Shown: one piece after another, positions 22,401 to 35,009 of the stretch
How the letters are laid out: each line of letters starts with the position of its first letter
Position numbering within the stretch: the first letter of the stretch is position 1
From: Folioceros fuciformis
Lineage: Eukaryota > Anthocerotophyta > Anthocerotopsida > Anthocerotales
Reading direction: 5' to 3'
Assembly (NCBI GenBank): GCA_049999805.1
Contig: JBNGIO010006257.1
Span: 81,675 to 145,674, forward strand
Length of the DNA: 64,000 nucleotides
The notes under the pieces: generated by a model
What the model saw: only the letters and a program-made list of their open reading frames with translations
What the model was told of the DNA's origin: nothing
The model's database searches: none
Position numbers and translations under genes: made by a program

Positions 22401-24912
22401 GATATGCTGCATCCCGAGGATGGTTTAGAGGGTTCGAACATGCTGAGCTTCAGGGAAGGAGTTCTTAGCCGGATTGCAAAGCTTCTAGCTCTGAGCAGGT
22501 CAGTCCAGTGTCACATTATGTTCTGGTCGACTGGGATTGATTGGGAACTGTGCTCACTCAAATTGGTTGGTTTTTGGTTTGTCCTAGGCCAACTACGTTA
22601 CTTATTGTGCTGAAATACTTCATCGGAGATCTTGATTCGATCACAACTTCGCTAGGCCAGGAGCCTTATCTGTTGTTCAGCTATTTGAAAGCTATTATGG
22701 ATGTCCGCACCCATGGGTACTGCCAACCTCTGCCTTCACTTTCGAAACAAGCCTCTGAAGAGACTGTCAGCACCCAGCTGGAGACTCTGCTCGTTCAGGA
22801 CAAGGATGTCAACCTGGCAGATATGCTGGAACAGTCCGGGCTGCTCTCCAGAGATGGGTTGGCAGAATTGTATCTGGAGGTGTGTGTCATTATATGGGTC
22901 ATTTTCAGATGCAATTGTGAGGTCAGATGCACTGGAGTAGCACGATTGCTTTCAAGTAAGGCTGAGTAATTTCCCTTTTTGCTCTCCGGATTCTTTAAGA
23001 ACGTATTTGCATGGTGCTGCAGCTTCTATGCCAATTCCACCCCACATCAGTCTTGAGCTTTTTGGAGAGATCTGAGAATTATCGGCTAGAGCATTGCCTG
23101 AAGTTGTGTCAGGAGTATGAGATAACAGATGCAGCCGTGTTTATCTTGGAAAGAGTCGGCGATGTTGCAAGTGCTTTGTCTCTGGTGCTTTCTGAGTTTG
23201 AACAGCGATTGCGGGAGATGGATCAGGCAGTGTCATGCGTTTTTTCCTCAGTTGGCTCATCAAAACGTCACGTCAGCATTCTCCATGGTCCTGATCTGCC
23301 TGAGGTAAGAGGAACCACACACGTTTGTATGTGGTTTGGTGACGTTTGTGTACTGAGTAGCGACACTGGCGAGCAAATACTACACTGGAACTGTCCAGTT
23401 TTGTGTTCATCTCGTTGATGTGTTTGTGGCCGATGTAGGTAGAACTGGCTGCTTCAGTTATGAGAGATGCGATTAGACTCTGTCAACGAAACGCACTGCA
23501 GCTAGACCTACGAGAGTCCAAGCAGTTGTGGTTTCGAGTTCTTGACAGGTACTTGTATTTCCATCTTGACTGATGGTTGGACGGCTTATTTGCACGTTGG
23601 AGAGTGCTGACGAAGCTCATCTGACCCGCAAGTGTGTGGTGTGATCAGAGTCGTTGACCCCCTCTGTAGCTTGAGCATGAGTGAAGAGACTATAAAGTTT
23701 CAGGAACAAACGCTTGGGCAACATGAAAAGGGCACTTTCCATTGGAATGTAGTAGCAGGAAGACCATCAGGAGAATATGTACGAAAGCATCTGAGGCAGT
23801 TTATGGGCGAGATTGTCGAGAGCATGAAGGGCTATGTTCCTCTATCGGACATAATGCAAAAGATTTTGACAGACAACGGCGGTCATGAGTTCAGGGACTT
23901 CAGAGAAACAATTCTGGGACTCCTCAGTACATACGGTTTCGAATGTGCGCTTCTGGTATACTTCGGACATCGGTGTGTGGGAGTGCTGCGGTTTTCTTAG
24001 AGTCTGTCGCTGACGAGATTTTTCTGACAAACAGGGTAAGGCAAAGCGTGTCTTGGAAGATGACACATACTCTAATATCAGCACGCTGAAGAAATACCGT
24101 ACACATGCTTATGCTCCCAGTGGTATAAACTGTTGTGTATGCCAACGGAAACTGAACGAGGATCGTGACAGAAGCTCTGATGGAAATGTTGTAAGCAGAC
24201 ACATGAGCAGCAAGGACAAGCTCAAAGGAAAGATGACAGAGGAAGAAAGCAGAGAAGATCGAATTCCAAGCTTACCAGTCGGAGTGTTCATATTTGCTTG
24301 TGGGCACGCAGTTCACTCTTCGTGTCTGGATGATACAGTCAACGGTGAATCGCAATTTATTGGTTGCCCAATTTGCTATACATCAGGGAGCGACAATGAG
24401 GCTGTGGTTCAACGACAAACGGTACAACAACCCAGAACCCGCCAAAAATTAAGAGGGATGGAGACGACGACAGTGGGTAGCGAAGCTAAAACATCGTCGG
24501 TTTTCTCCAGGGTGTGTACAGACCCCCTAAAGCATTACATTCATGTTATTCGTAAAAGTTCTTTTGACTAACAATGATGCGGACTGTTGCAACTCCTGGT
24601 GTGCAGTGGGAAGTGCTGAATAGTCTTCAAAAAGGGAAGGGAATCGATGAGCTGGGACCTTCAATACAGCTGAGTCTGGCACCCCCGAAACTAAACGCCA
24701 CTCTCCAGAAAGGGGGTACAATCGGCCGTACAATCGGCCCTTCGCGAGCTACAAGTTCCAGCCGGAAAGCAGGCGCTTCTGTGAGGAGTTCACTAAAGCG
24801 CGACCTGGGAAAACCTGCAGCTGCGAGACCTCGTCAACGGGGGATTCGTGATGCAATTGCGGGTACCCCATCTGGCAAGGTGCAGGTCCCTAGTAAAAGG
24901 AGGACTGCATAG
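16429..24912 (+). CDS. VPS8: Vacuolar protein sorting-associated protein 8 (CORVET subunit)
   Basis: Exons: 16429-18348, 18450-18755, 18906-19148, 19343-19750, 19854-20526, 20604-20668, 20766-20867, 21080-21222, 21403-21458, 21544-22223, 22299-22498, 22588-22879, 23023-23304, 23439-23548, 23649-23955, 24035-24511, 24607-24912. They join in frame to 2189 residues; Arabidopsis VPS8 has about 1900. VPS8 is the Rab5-binding subunit of CORVET, tethering early endosomes. Exon 1 encodes a long acidic, Ser-rich N-terminus. WD-type repeats follow from about residue 641 (VGYSNGSVLLWDL). Then come the VPS8 core (YTAW, LEPYILKDML, VVRLCREHGLY, LKLCQEY) and a C-terminal RING-H2 (about 1963-2043: CCVC, CGHAVHSSCL, CPIC). 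Exon 7 ends at a GC donor. A short extra exon at 19195-19242 was not used because joining 19148 to 19343 restores the conserved sequence. Confidence 0.95.
20885..21076 (+). repeat. 96-bp tandem duplication inside VPS8 intron 7
   Basis: Two diverged copies (about 20885-20980 and 20981-21076) share TTTTCTTCATTTGAG, TAGCAGGCACAT and GGTGTTGGCACAAACCTGA. The first ends GATCTGTCACTAG; the second ends GATCTGTCACTGCAG and supplies the acceptor used at 21080. Confidence 0.9.
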
Positions 24913-26716
24913 CACCTTGAAGGTCCATGAGCAAGAAAGTGTCCCTCCAGACCTCGTTCCAAGTTGGTTTCAAAAGGAAAACGGCTTTGGGAAGGGTGGG
25001 TTTCTTTACAGGGCTCTTTCCCATGAACTAAGTTCCGCTGTGTTTGCAGCGCACGATCCAACAATAACACACTTCCAGCTTAACGCGTCAAGCAAGACCA
25101 TAGCAAACAATTTCGTCGCGATTCGATCCTGCCCAAAAAAGGGTGCGCAGGTGTCAGAACGTCCACCAATCTTGACAGACCCTAATTCGTAGTTTGCTTC
25201 TAACATGCTTTCTGAAGCTTAGTTCACATGAGGTATGGATATTTTATCCACTATAGGTAATTTGTCTTTATGTAAGAATAACAGTTACTCCAAACAACCT
25301 ATTTGGGATTATCTGATTTCAAACATATGCACAAACACGTCTTCACTTAGTTATTTAAGAAAATAATTATCACCATGTCTTCTTCTTCTGAAGTTCCAAC
25401 TTTACTTTGTTTTCATCCACATTCATTATTTGTATATATTCATCATCATATTACTTTTAATTTATTTATATTTAACTATTATTGTATTATCANNNNNNNN
25501 NNNNNNNNNNNNNNNNNNNNNNNNNNNNNNNNNNNNNNNNNNNNNNNNNNNNNNNNNNNNNNNNNNNNNNNNNNNNNNNNNNNNNNNNNNNNTCTCTATA
25601 AAATTTTAAAATAAATCATATATTTAAATAATATTTAAATAATATTATTATCTAAACTCCACATCATAGAAACTATTTTTTAGGACATGCACGGTGTACA
25701 GCTGCAAAGCAACTAAGTCTACAAATCAAAATAATAAATAAATAAATTTATCCTTCACTAAAAGGAAACATGAGTTTCAAATCTTGAAGAGTTGTTATAC
25801 AAACTGGAGTTCAAAATTGGACATCATATAATCCCTTGACCTACTCCGACCTCACGTCTTGACTCAAACGGACGGCCTTGTGGAGAACGTCGGCCCTACA
25901 TATATAAACATGCGCGCCAGTATGCACGAGTTAAAATTCAGGTCACAAACTTATCAAAGAAAGGCGTTGTACAAATCTTTGATTCGGACATTCAAAAGTT
26001 AATTCGTCCTTTCAGGTGCAAATCAAAAACGCCTTAACTTCAAGCACGACAGTCCATCCATCCAGCAAAGCCGGGCGGAAGAACAGACTGACCATACAAC
26101 ACAACAAGCCTGAACCGTGACATACAGGATTTTCAAAACATTGACACAATTGGCTTAACTTTTTGCCAAGCTCATTTGTCATTCGGAGCGATTGGACACA
26201 TGGTTTGGACTACAGGTTAAGGATGTATGCACGTTGCGCCCTTGGTGTATTGTGGTGTAGTTGGCCAAGGCTTGGCTGTAGACTGTACACACCCTTCCCA
26301 AATCTATCTCATGTTCCTATTTCTTGGATAGTGATACTTTCTAAAAGCCACTCTTCTCCTGCTGCATGTCATGGGACCTATTTGGGCATATCAGGAGCAT
26401 ATATTAAAGTTAGCACAGGCTAACACAGTTTATCCAGGCGATCTTCTGACCACCATGCCTATTGTAATCTACCAGCTTCATGGAATAGGTGACAACACAA
26501 CTATGGAAGAACTTAAGCCTCTACGCTTCTGCAGAGTTCACATTGGCTTAGTCTCATATTTACACAGTTTTGACCTAACCAAGCAACAAGACTGCATGCA
26601 TGGCATTTTCATCCACAGGGGTGTACATTGTGCCTACCTGGACACCTCTTCAGACAGTGGACAACTACACACACCGAGCGTTGGCAATAGAAAGAAATCT
26701 GCAAGATGAGGCTTGG
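24913..26716. other. Intergenic, AT-rich, with gap
   Basis: Contains the 3' UTR of VPS8 and, on the other strand, the 3' flank of the zinc-finger gene. Bases about 25200-25700 are strongly AT-rich around a 100-N gap. No gene recognised. Confidence 0.5.
25493..25592. other. Assembly gap (100 N)
   Basis: Exactly 100 Ns, a conventional size for a scaffold join of unknown length, inside AT-rich sequence. Confidence 0.99.
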
Positions 26717-29419
26717 TTATACTATGTTGATAAAGAAGGTGCAGAATCGAACCTGTTTCTCAACAACGTTCACAGCAGAAGTGTCTGTTGAAATGCCTTT
26801 TAGCAACCTCGAGACACCAGCAGGCAATGACTCTACCACCCCAAAAATTGAACCACTGTCACCTTGGTCATTTGCAACGCCCTCCATCGCATCTCCTGAA
26901 GGAGGACTTTGATCCTCCAGGTTGCATAGCCCAGGTTCCAACTTCTTGGTAATGATAGAACCTGTACTTGCATGCCCTGCATCCCTTGTACTACGCTCCA
27001 GGCTCTCCACGCCTGGGTGGATTGACTCGCAGCCTACCCCTCGACAACTTACCCCTCCATCGCGAGAGTCCGTTAGAATCGCCTGCTTTGGTCGCTGTGC
27101 CAGAGCTACAGCATCTCCCCTACTATCTTGCAGTGCCTCTCCGACTCCAGAAAGATCATCGACGACACAGCTACCTTGACAAGCTCCACTGCCACCAGAT
27201 AGCAAGGGCCATTGCGGACAGAGCAATTTTCCAATTTCAGCAGGTGATGGGACATGCCTCACGTCTTGAAAGGCAGGCCTTAATGAGTCTTCACAATCCT
27301 CGAGGTTGGTGCGGTTTGGGTTCCCGGTTAGTCTGGGCCCTGTTGTTTCAGCGTCTGGTATTCCTACAGTCCCTTGAAAAAAAGAGGGCAAACTGACATC
27401 ACCCTCACCCGGAGATGACTGGCACTGGCCCCCGTTACCTGTTTCAAAGCCTTTGGTCAGTGGCCGGGCATGATTTTTCTTGTATCGATGATGGAGCAAG
27501 AGAGATTTTGACTTAAAGCTCTGCCCACAAATTTCACACGTGAATGCCTGCATGTGATCAAACTCTATGATATGCAACCGCAGCTTCCGCTCTGTTAGAC
27601 AGTCAATCCCACATACGGGGCAGTTGCAACATATCTTTGTCACGTCAACATCTCTGCTAACACCAACGGCAAGATGCCCCCGAACAAGTAACTTGTGTCG
27701 TCCATCACTTTCACCAGATGTATTTGAGGCAGCCTTACCTGCCAAATACTCCGTGCTGTGATGCACACTCTGTGTGCACTGACGTCCAGACTCGACACCA
27801 GATGCAGGGGAGACATCCTCAAGGCACCCATCAATTTCAATCGAAGGCTCTTCTTTCACCTTCACCACAGTGTCATGCTCCTTCTGGATCGCCTGTAAGG
27901 GTGCTTCATCTAGCATCGGAGAAGGACCAACAGTTCCTTCCTGCCCCACATGCTCAACCAAAACCTGGCCTCCACAATCATGAGGGGTCGTATCCGCAGC
28001 AGAGAGTTCCACTGGAATAGTCCTTGCAAAAGAAGGCCAAGTATAAGTGGGCCTCACTCCAGCACCATCCACTACCACACAGGAATTCACTCCAGTTTCT
28101 TCCTGCCTCTTCGGATCCTCATGAACATGATCTTCATTTCCTGCAGGAATGGAATGAAGTGCAGCAGGAGATTCGTTTGGCATAGTCTTCGGCAGAGAGG
28201 AGAGAGACATATCAGGCCTGGCTCCATCACCATCTGCTGCAAGAGATGCATTGCTGGTTCTGCTCGACTTAAGATTCAGATCCTCCTCAGTGACAGTCAC
28301 GAGTTGAGCAGCAGCCTCTTTGAATGATCCCCACGTGTTGCCCTGCGGGCTGCACATGCAAGAAACCACACATTGATGATAACAAACAAGGCAACATAAC
28401 CTCCCCTTTTCCCTTACTAGACTGCGCTTTCAACACGAAAAAGGCCCAGCACTCAGAAGAACATGACTGCAATTGTGCTTGAAGTAGGAGGCATACTCTT
28501 TGTAGTCTCTATACTCAAAGTAGTACCGTCCATGCTTCTGACGCAAGCCTACACAAACAGTCCATCCCGAAGGAAATCCATTTGCAGACACGGTCTTCCT
28601 CCGCTTGTGATCAGAGGTCCAAGTGCCCCCCATGTTTGTCAAAACCTCGAACAGTCCTGCCTCTGACGTGTCAGGTCCCTTTCCCCTCCTCTTGCCAGGG
28701 AGGAGGTCTACGTCTTGTTCTCTCTGGAGTTCTGCATCCTGGTCTCCTTGCGCATCCTTCCTATCACCTGCCTGTTTTATCTTCCTCCGCTTACGATGCC
28801 CTTCGCGTCGCATAGATTCATCTTCCTCCCTAGATGTGCCCACCGCAGTATTCCTCTTCTTCCTGTCTCCGGATGAGGGAACTGTTCCAAGCAGCGGATT
28901 ATCCTGCACAGGAGGACTCCGGGACCTGGCAAGGCCACCCGCCTGGTCCATTCCATAAGCATCACAGCTTCGACGTGAAGGCCGCCCACGGCTTCTGCGA
29001 GGACTCGTTTCAGGAGACCGATCATTCTTTGCCTTGCCACTTCCGCGCCCTCTAGAAGGAGCCTTCTCCTCCAGGAAGCACTGTTTGTGATTTGCAGCAC
29101 TGTCATTAAACCCACTATTCTTCTCTGCATGCACTTCCACCAATGCCAGTGTTCTAGCATGATCCAGATCTTGGCCCGACACAACCTCCGCAACCTGAAG
29201 CAACTCGTCCGTACCAAACGCACGAAGGTCCACCAAAACCACTGGCGGCACTCCCTTAGGTTTTCTCACATCCTCAAACTCTACCACAGTCCTCGGGTCT
29301 ACTGCACCTGGCACCACAATAGTGCCATCCCCAGTGCACACGGGCTCCGGTAGGCCAGCAGCAATCTCATCCTTGACAACAAGCTCCTCTCCCGCCTCCA
29401 ACTCCACCAGGCTCACCAT
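26717..29419 (-). CDS. C2H2 zinc-finger protein with MBD-like motif, function unknown
   Basis: Two exons, 29419-28497 and 28349-26717, join in frame (phase 2) to 851 residues. The N-terminal half is basic with RS-like and KRRK stretches typical of nuclear proteins. A GWTVCVGLRQKHGRYYFEYR segment near the join continues after splicing into DPQGNTWGSFKEAA, the pattern of a methyl-CpG-binding-domain-like fold (GW..., YY..., DPQG..., F.S.KE). Two C2H2 fingers follow: CPVCGIDCLTERKLRLHIIEFDH (551-573 region) and CEICGQSFKSKSLLLHHRYKKNH (579-601 region). The rest is low complexity and acidic. A chromatin or DNA-binding role is inferred. The frame is open 16 codons upstream of the ATG but has no earlier ATG, so an additional 5' exon cannot be excluded. 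Confidence 0.75.
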
Positions 29420-31330
29420 GCTCGAATCAACTTCAAGCAGAAATCCTCCAGCGCCGTCCTCTCCCACTCACGTACCTTCTCCCCAAGGATCCTCCAGCAG
29501 GGTCTCCAAGATATCACAACACACCTTCAAGATCCCGGACCCCTTCGGCGTAAGCCCCACACAGCCCCATACCGTCCACTACACATACCCCGCAGCTCTG
29601 CGTTCCCCGGCTTGGACCCATCTCCTCCACCCCCGCACATGAAAGCAATAAAGAGGAAGTGCAAATGCGTCGAGCTGCAGCCCCAACCTCGTCAGCACAC
29701 AAGGCGACGCCGGCTCCTCACCTGCAACCACACGACCTCAGAATTCCAACCGCATTGCCTCCGGACGGGGCCTGGAAGCACAAGCACCACAAGAGCAAGA
29801 GCAGAGAACGTATTAGGGCACAGGCATTCGAAAAAGAAGACGATTCTTAGGCCACAGAATTGGTCACTGAAGCAAGCTCAAGAAGTATACCAGGCACAGC
29901 CGAAATGCGGAGCACAGCGCAGCCGTGCCATGGCAACTGCAGGGAAAGTGAATTCCGAGAGCAAGCCTCCGGGAGCAGGAGACGCCGCCAAGAAGCTCCC
30001 CGAGGAGCAGCAGGCTGAAGACGTGATTCCATCGTAATTTCCGTTGTGAGGCTGCATCCCTGGAGCGGGTGGCGAGCCTAGGCAGAGTCCAGCGCTCTGA
30101 TTCGCACGACTCCATGGCAAGAACGGCTCTCGTATCGGATCGCTAAGCCCATGGGTGAAGGTCTCGCTGAATCGATACTTGACGACAAACGGTGCGGGAA
30201 GGCGGGGAATAAAGCAACAAATTTGAAAGTCCCTCCCGAACTGCACTCATCTAGCACATGCAACACCGGCTCTTACAACGCAGCCCTGGCTTCGCTCCGC
30301 TTGCATCCACTGCACCATATACAAGTCACAAATTTCGAAGTCCCCTTCAAAACTGCACTCACGTAACACACGCACTATGCAGACCTATCTTGCAAGGCCC
30401 TCTTCATTCTCCTCCCTTTCCCTTCACCATTGGAGTGAGTGATTTGTGAAGACAAGGTTCAAGTCTCCTTTCTTTCTTTTTTAATATGCATATTTCTTCC
30501 TCCAAACAAACTAGCCCTAAACAACACAACTGAGATGTTCCGGCAAGTCTCTATGTTAAATATTGTAGATGTTGTTCAGAAGACAAGTATGTTCTAAATC
30601 CTATGTTTGCATATTTGTATGATCTGGAACTTGCAAAAGACAAGTAGCCCATTAGGTCAATCTTGGGATGACCAATGATTGGACTACAAATTAGTCTTAG
30701 CTAGGTTATAAAACTAGTGAAATATGACATAACACAAATTACTACTGAATTGCTGCAACAAGATACTCCATATGGAAAGAATTTTCAGCAAGTGGGCTGT
30801 AGTCAATGAGCAAGTTTTGAGTGTGCTAAGATGTTGCAATGTTCAAGTGTAGTCTTGAACATGGAAGGAGAAATGCCAAGATCAAACTCACTACTTACCC
30901 AAAGCCATGCTTTCCTCTTGGGCTTCTTATTTCCTCTAGGGCTTCTAATTTCCTCTTGGGCTTCTTATTTCCTCTTGGGCTTCTAATTTCCTCTTGGGCT
31001 TCTAATCTAGGGTTCTCTCTAATCTAGGGTTCTCTCTTTGTTTTTTCACATTGCCTCTTATACTTCTCTTGTGCACTTCACATCAGGCCAAAACATGTTG
31101 TTTAGGAATTGTGGAGGCAATTTTAGTCCTGTTCTGAAGCAGCCTTTAGTGGCTGTAAGCATCTTTCCGGACCCGGAGGGCCCGGGCAGAACAAAACTAA
31201 AATTGATGGCCAAATCCTGCTTTATGCCATCCTGATGGTCGGGACCGGGCTACAAGCACTACAAGGATATATTGGCGCATATATACGCCAGGTAGGGATC
31301 AAGGCAGCCGACTCGGACTTTGTGGAGTAT
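29420..31330. other. Intergenic; weak small frame and repeats
   Basis: No firm gene. A 35-codon plus-strand frame (29932-30039, starting MATAGKVNSESKPPG) has coding-like composition but no recognised family; it may be a 5' exon or chance. A tandem array of about five 19-bp units (core CCTCTTGGGCTTCT) lies at about 30911-31007. Confidence 0.4.
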
Positions 31331-31331
31331 T

Positions 31332-31358
31332 GTTAGGGTTGGGGTTAGGGTTAGGGTT
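31332..31358. repeat. Short interstitial telomere-like tract
   Basis: GTTAGGGTTGGGG followed by TTAGGG repeats. The unit is the 6-mer TTAGGG rather than the usual plant 7-mer TTTAGGG. Confidence 0.7.
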
Positions 31359-31506
31359 CTCCGGGGTGTAGTGATTATCCTTCAGTGCGCAACACAGTCA
31401 GTCTGTCTCTTGTTGGGGGTCGTCTCAGTTTTTTGTAGATGTGCGTGCGGCATCATATGTTCACTTTCTGCAGAGGGATTTCAGTGGTTTGTGGTAACCT
31501 TTCGTC

Positions 31507-31640
31507 GCTGCGATGTCTAGTCTGCTGTGATGACTACTATAATCCCAGCTCGCTTCGAGGTCTTTCGAGATTGATGAAGAGACAGAGATCTGAGCAGGCC
31601 CGAGTCGTGTCGTGTTTGTTTTCCTGCTGTTTTCCTGTCC
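31507..31640 (-). repeat. Dispersed repeat, copy B (inverted relative to 6060-6178)
   Basis: The reverse complement carries the same core TCGAAAGACCTCGAAGCGAG and CTGGGATTATA as copy A, plus a matching GAAAACAGCA segment, with small indels. The two copies are 25 kb apart in opposite orientation, as expected for a dispersed transposon family. Confidence 0.75.
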
Positions 31641-33007
31641 GTCCACCACTTCTCCTTCGCTGTGCAAGAGATGTTTGGCTGGACGAGTGTTGAAATGATG
31701 ATGTCTTGCTGTGCTTGTGCCATATGTCGTTACGGCAAGCTTTTCCTATGATTACATCTACCATGCTAATACTGAACCTGCGATGAAATTGGCCTACGGC
31801 GATGAGGAAGCTGCGATACGAAGCTAAGCACAGCTTGTGGTTTGGGCCTTAGGTTAGGTCCAGGTTTGAAGGTGTCGTTCTCGTGCCCCCGTTATTCCTG
31901 ATGGTTGTGTGTTCTTGGTTCTCCCAAGAACTTGAGGCTATGTCCTCCGGTTACGGAGGCAGCCGGGAAGCGGATGGAGTTATCTTGCCCCCTTGTGTTC
32001 CTTTGTTTGCCGCTTACTGTCTGCATGGTAGACACTTCTGTGGCTTTCTGCGTTGTGCTTCCCTAAGTCTTTTCGGTCACGTTGCTTCATTGACAGCCCT
32101 AAACCTCACGCAATGGCGCCCCAGTTCTTGCGTGGTAAGCTCTTTTTTTTCCCGGTGAAATGAAGAGTGAAGATAGGACACGCGGTTCGTTCGGTCTTCG
32201 GAACCTTTGGTCGAAGCCTTCACCGAAAGGCGTGAACTTTAGACTTCACGGTTCCACTCGGGTTTTGTAGTATGCACGGCTCCACTCCGGCTTTGTAGTA
32301 CACATGGTTCGTCTCGGGATTCTGAGCTGAGCTCGACTCGGGCTGTGCGGTGCTCACTGGGCTCCTCTCGGGATTTGTAGTAACGAATGTCGAGTGGCAT
32401 TTCTTTTGCTACTAGCCGCCGGTAACCGGGGCATCACCACCTGTGGCTGCTGTTGTCTCATTCCTTCGAGACAGATTTCCGAATATCGTCTCAAGTGAAA
32501 GAGTGAGGGAAGGAAAAATAATGAAAAAGGAAATAGCGAACTCAGGATGGCACCGCAACTATGCTGACATAGTTCATCTTCTCTTCGTCAGGTAATTCAT
32601 CACTTCCTCAGGTCCTGCAGGTTGCTAGAAAAATTCTCAACACAAACAACATTCTAGAAACCTCTAGATCATTGAAACCATATTATATCACATCTGAGAA
32701 AGGTACAGTGTTATACACGTGTGGTGCGATGTAGGTGACTAACACGTGTGAGCGTTCGTAAAAGTTGCCACGGCAGCCCTCCGAGCTTTCCAGGCCCGTG
32801 GACTGGTCTGTTTGTAGAAGCTGCTCGTCGTTTCTCGATGCAGCTTCTAGGAACAGATCAGGTCTGCCAAGGCTTGTCCGTCACTCCCATCGTTTGGGTG
32901 CAGATCCATGTGCTAGATCCCGTGCATCTGTAAGAAGTCGTGTAAGGATCCACAGTATGTGGCACCTGCCTGTACTGTCACGGGTTGCCCATCTCTAATG
33001 CCAGTGC
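31641..33007. other. Intergenic, probable transposon remains
   Basis: No gene recognised. Bases about 32180-32390 contain diverged repeats of a unit with CTCGGGTTTTGTAGTA. A TGGCGCCCC motif at about 32113 resembles the start of a retroelement primer-binding site, but no flanking LTR could be shown. Confidence 0.4.
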
Positions 33008-35009
33008 TCAAGGCTCAGCGAGTAGTCCAAATTGGGCAGCCATCTTGAGAATGGTGGCTTTCACGTCCTCCTCCTTCATCTCACCTTCTTTCATCTGTCA
33101 GCCAAAGCAACATGACAAGGCCTATGAGCTCCGGGGCTTTAACACAAAGCGAGCACAAAGAGAGCACCAAGCTTCTAGTCAATAGAAGTGGTGAAGACAA
33201 GTCAGAACTTTACCTCAGCTATGAATGTGTTGAGGACATTCTTGTTAAAGCAGGTGAGGTTTGCGTTCAGCACATCCAGACCCGCAGCTTCGAGTGTTTG
33301 CATAAGTTGTACTAGCACACCGGGGCCTTGCTTGCAGAATATTCTCAGTTGAAAGGCTCCTACATCAACCCGGGAAATCTCCACCTGCAAAAAGAGTCGT
33401 CATTTGTCAAGGGGCTGAAGATGAAACATGCTCAGTCCAGGATGTGGATGGACAGCTGAATCCTTCACTTCACAGACAAAACTTACTTGCAGCAATGACT
33501 GCTGAGGCAGATTGCTGCCGGCTTGGCTGCCTAAGGTGGAGACCAATCCATCTTCCGTTGGAGGCACAGGAGAGCTCTCTGTGCCGTCACAAACTATGCC
33601 TGCAGGACAAGGAGCACAGCCGCTTTTGATCTTCTGGCTGTCTGCTTCGATTTCTGATATGTCAGACTGGAGACTCTCCACCTGCTGCTGAAGCTCTCGC
33701 ACATACTCTATGGCATCCCCGACGATCGAAGCTTTATCCATCTGCGCCATTGCAAACATGCAATTGTTACCAGGAAAGACTTGACGAGGGAATGAGCCGT
33801 ATAAAGTACTTTACGCAGTGCTGGTAATGACAGACTCACTTTGCTGATTTTGGGCACCAGAGCACGCAAAGCGTACAGGCCATCGTTTAGCCGCTTCCGC
33901 CGTTTTCTCTCTGAAACCAGATTCTTGGATGCTGTTCCAGAGGTGTACTGTCTCCTGCGACCTCTGCTGGATGTCATTACTGCGGGTTTCACATCCATGT
34001 CGTCTTGATCACTGCAATCCGTACCTGAGTCTCCGGCGGCTATAGGCTCCTCCTTTTCGGCTACAGCCTGCTGAATGTCACCCGCGACCCCTGAAAGATA
34101 GGCATCCTTGGTAAGGAACTCTCCCTCTTTGGAAGTCTCAAGCTTGGGCGCTACCTTCTGCATCTCCTTGACGCTGCTGGGAGCGTTGAAACACGATTTC
34201 CCTCTCAACAACAGGTCGTCGACGTCGGATTGGAAAGAGTCGTTCCCCGTGAAAGATTGGGTTCCACTCTGGGACAAGTTCCCCTTGGATTGCCGACTAT
34301 GATTGCTCAAGGTGTCAGAGTAGTCGATGCTACCGTCCCGGGATGCAGGAGACGACAGATCCTGAAGAAAAGACCTGGTCCAGTACGCACCACCGGTACC
34401 GCTTGGGGCTCCAGGACCAGCAGATATCGCTCCTAGCGATAGACGAGAGATGCTCGACAAGGGAGAGGAATTGGGAGTGGACATGGAACTGAGTGCAGAC
34501 ATCCAAGGCACCCCCGCGTTGCCTCGGCTGCCCACTTGCAGGCCATGGGACAAGCTCGAAGGCTGCCCCACCCCGTCCATAATTCCCTCCGTCTTGCCTA
34601 CAGCCCCCTGGCTCTCAACCTGCGGCCTCTTCTCAAACACAGGAGGCTGCAATGCGGTGTGACCGTGACCTGCACGATGTGGGTACTTCCCATGCAGCAA
34701 CTCCTGCACGGAGCCTGAAGAATGCACAAAGGCGTCGGAGGCGGTGAATGTCTCCACCGGAGCTGAATTCAGCAGCCCGGTGACTTGTCCGGAAGCATGA
34801 AGCGCTGCCGGGTGAGCTGGAGTGGTGGTACAGCCACCGGTACTGCAAGGGTCAGTCATGGAATGCAGCTGATTGTAATGACCCAAGGCCTCGATAATCT
34901 TGCCACAAGTGGCCGAGATGCTGAGCCTTGCGTCATAGGTTGCTGCCCCGTGGTGATCGGGCACCTTAAGCCGATGGCGATTCAGGAGGAAAGGTGAGCG
35001 ATCATGCAT
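33008..35009 (-). CDS. bHLH transcription factor with C-terminal ACT-like domain
   Basis: Four coding exons, 35009-33840, 33741-33487, 33384-33214 and 33094-33008, join in frame to 560 residues. The basic helix-loop-helix spans the first intron: ASKNLVSERKRRKRLNDGLYA and ALVPKISK end exon 1 (about 360-390), and MDKASIVGDAIEYVRELQQQV opens exon 2. The H-E-R contact set is changed to N/S-E-R (NLVSERKRR), as in the AMS/DYT1 (III a+c / II) group, which acts in tapetum and spore-wall development of seed plants. Exon 3 (476-532) is an ACT-like dimerisation fold (VDVGAFQLRIFC, GVLVQLMQTLEAAGLDV). A splice acceptor (CAG) lies immediately before the ATG, so a 5' UTR intron is likely, with a possible upstream exon ending near 35162. 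The subgroup call is from motif memory only. Confidence 0.88.
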
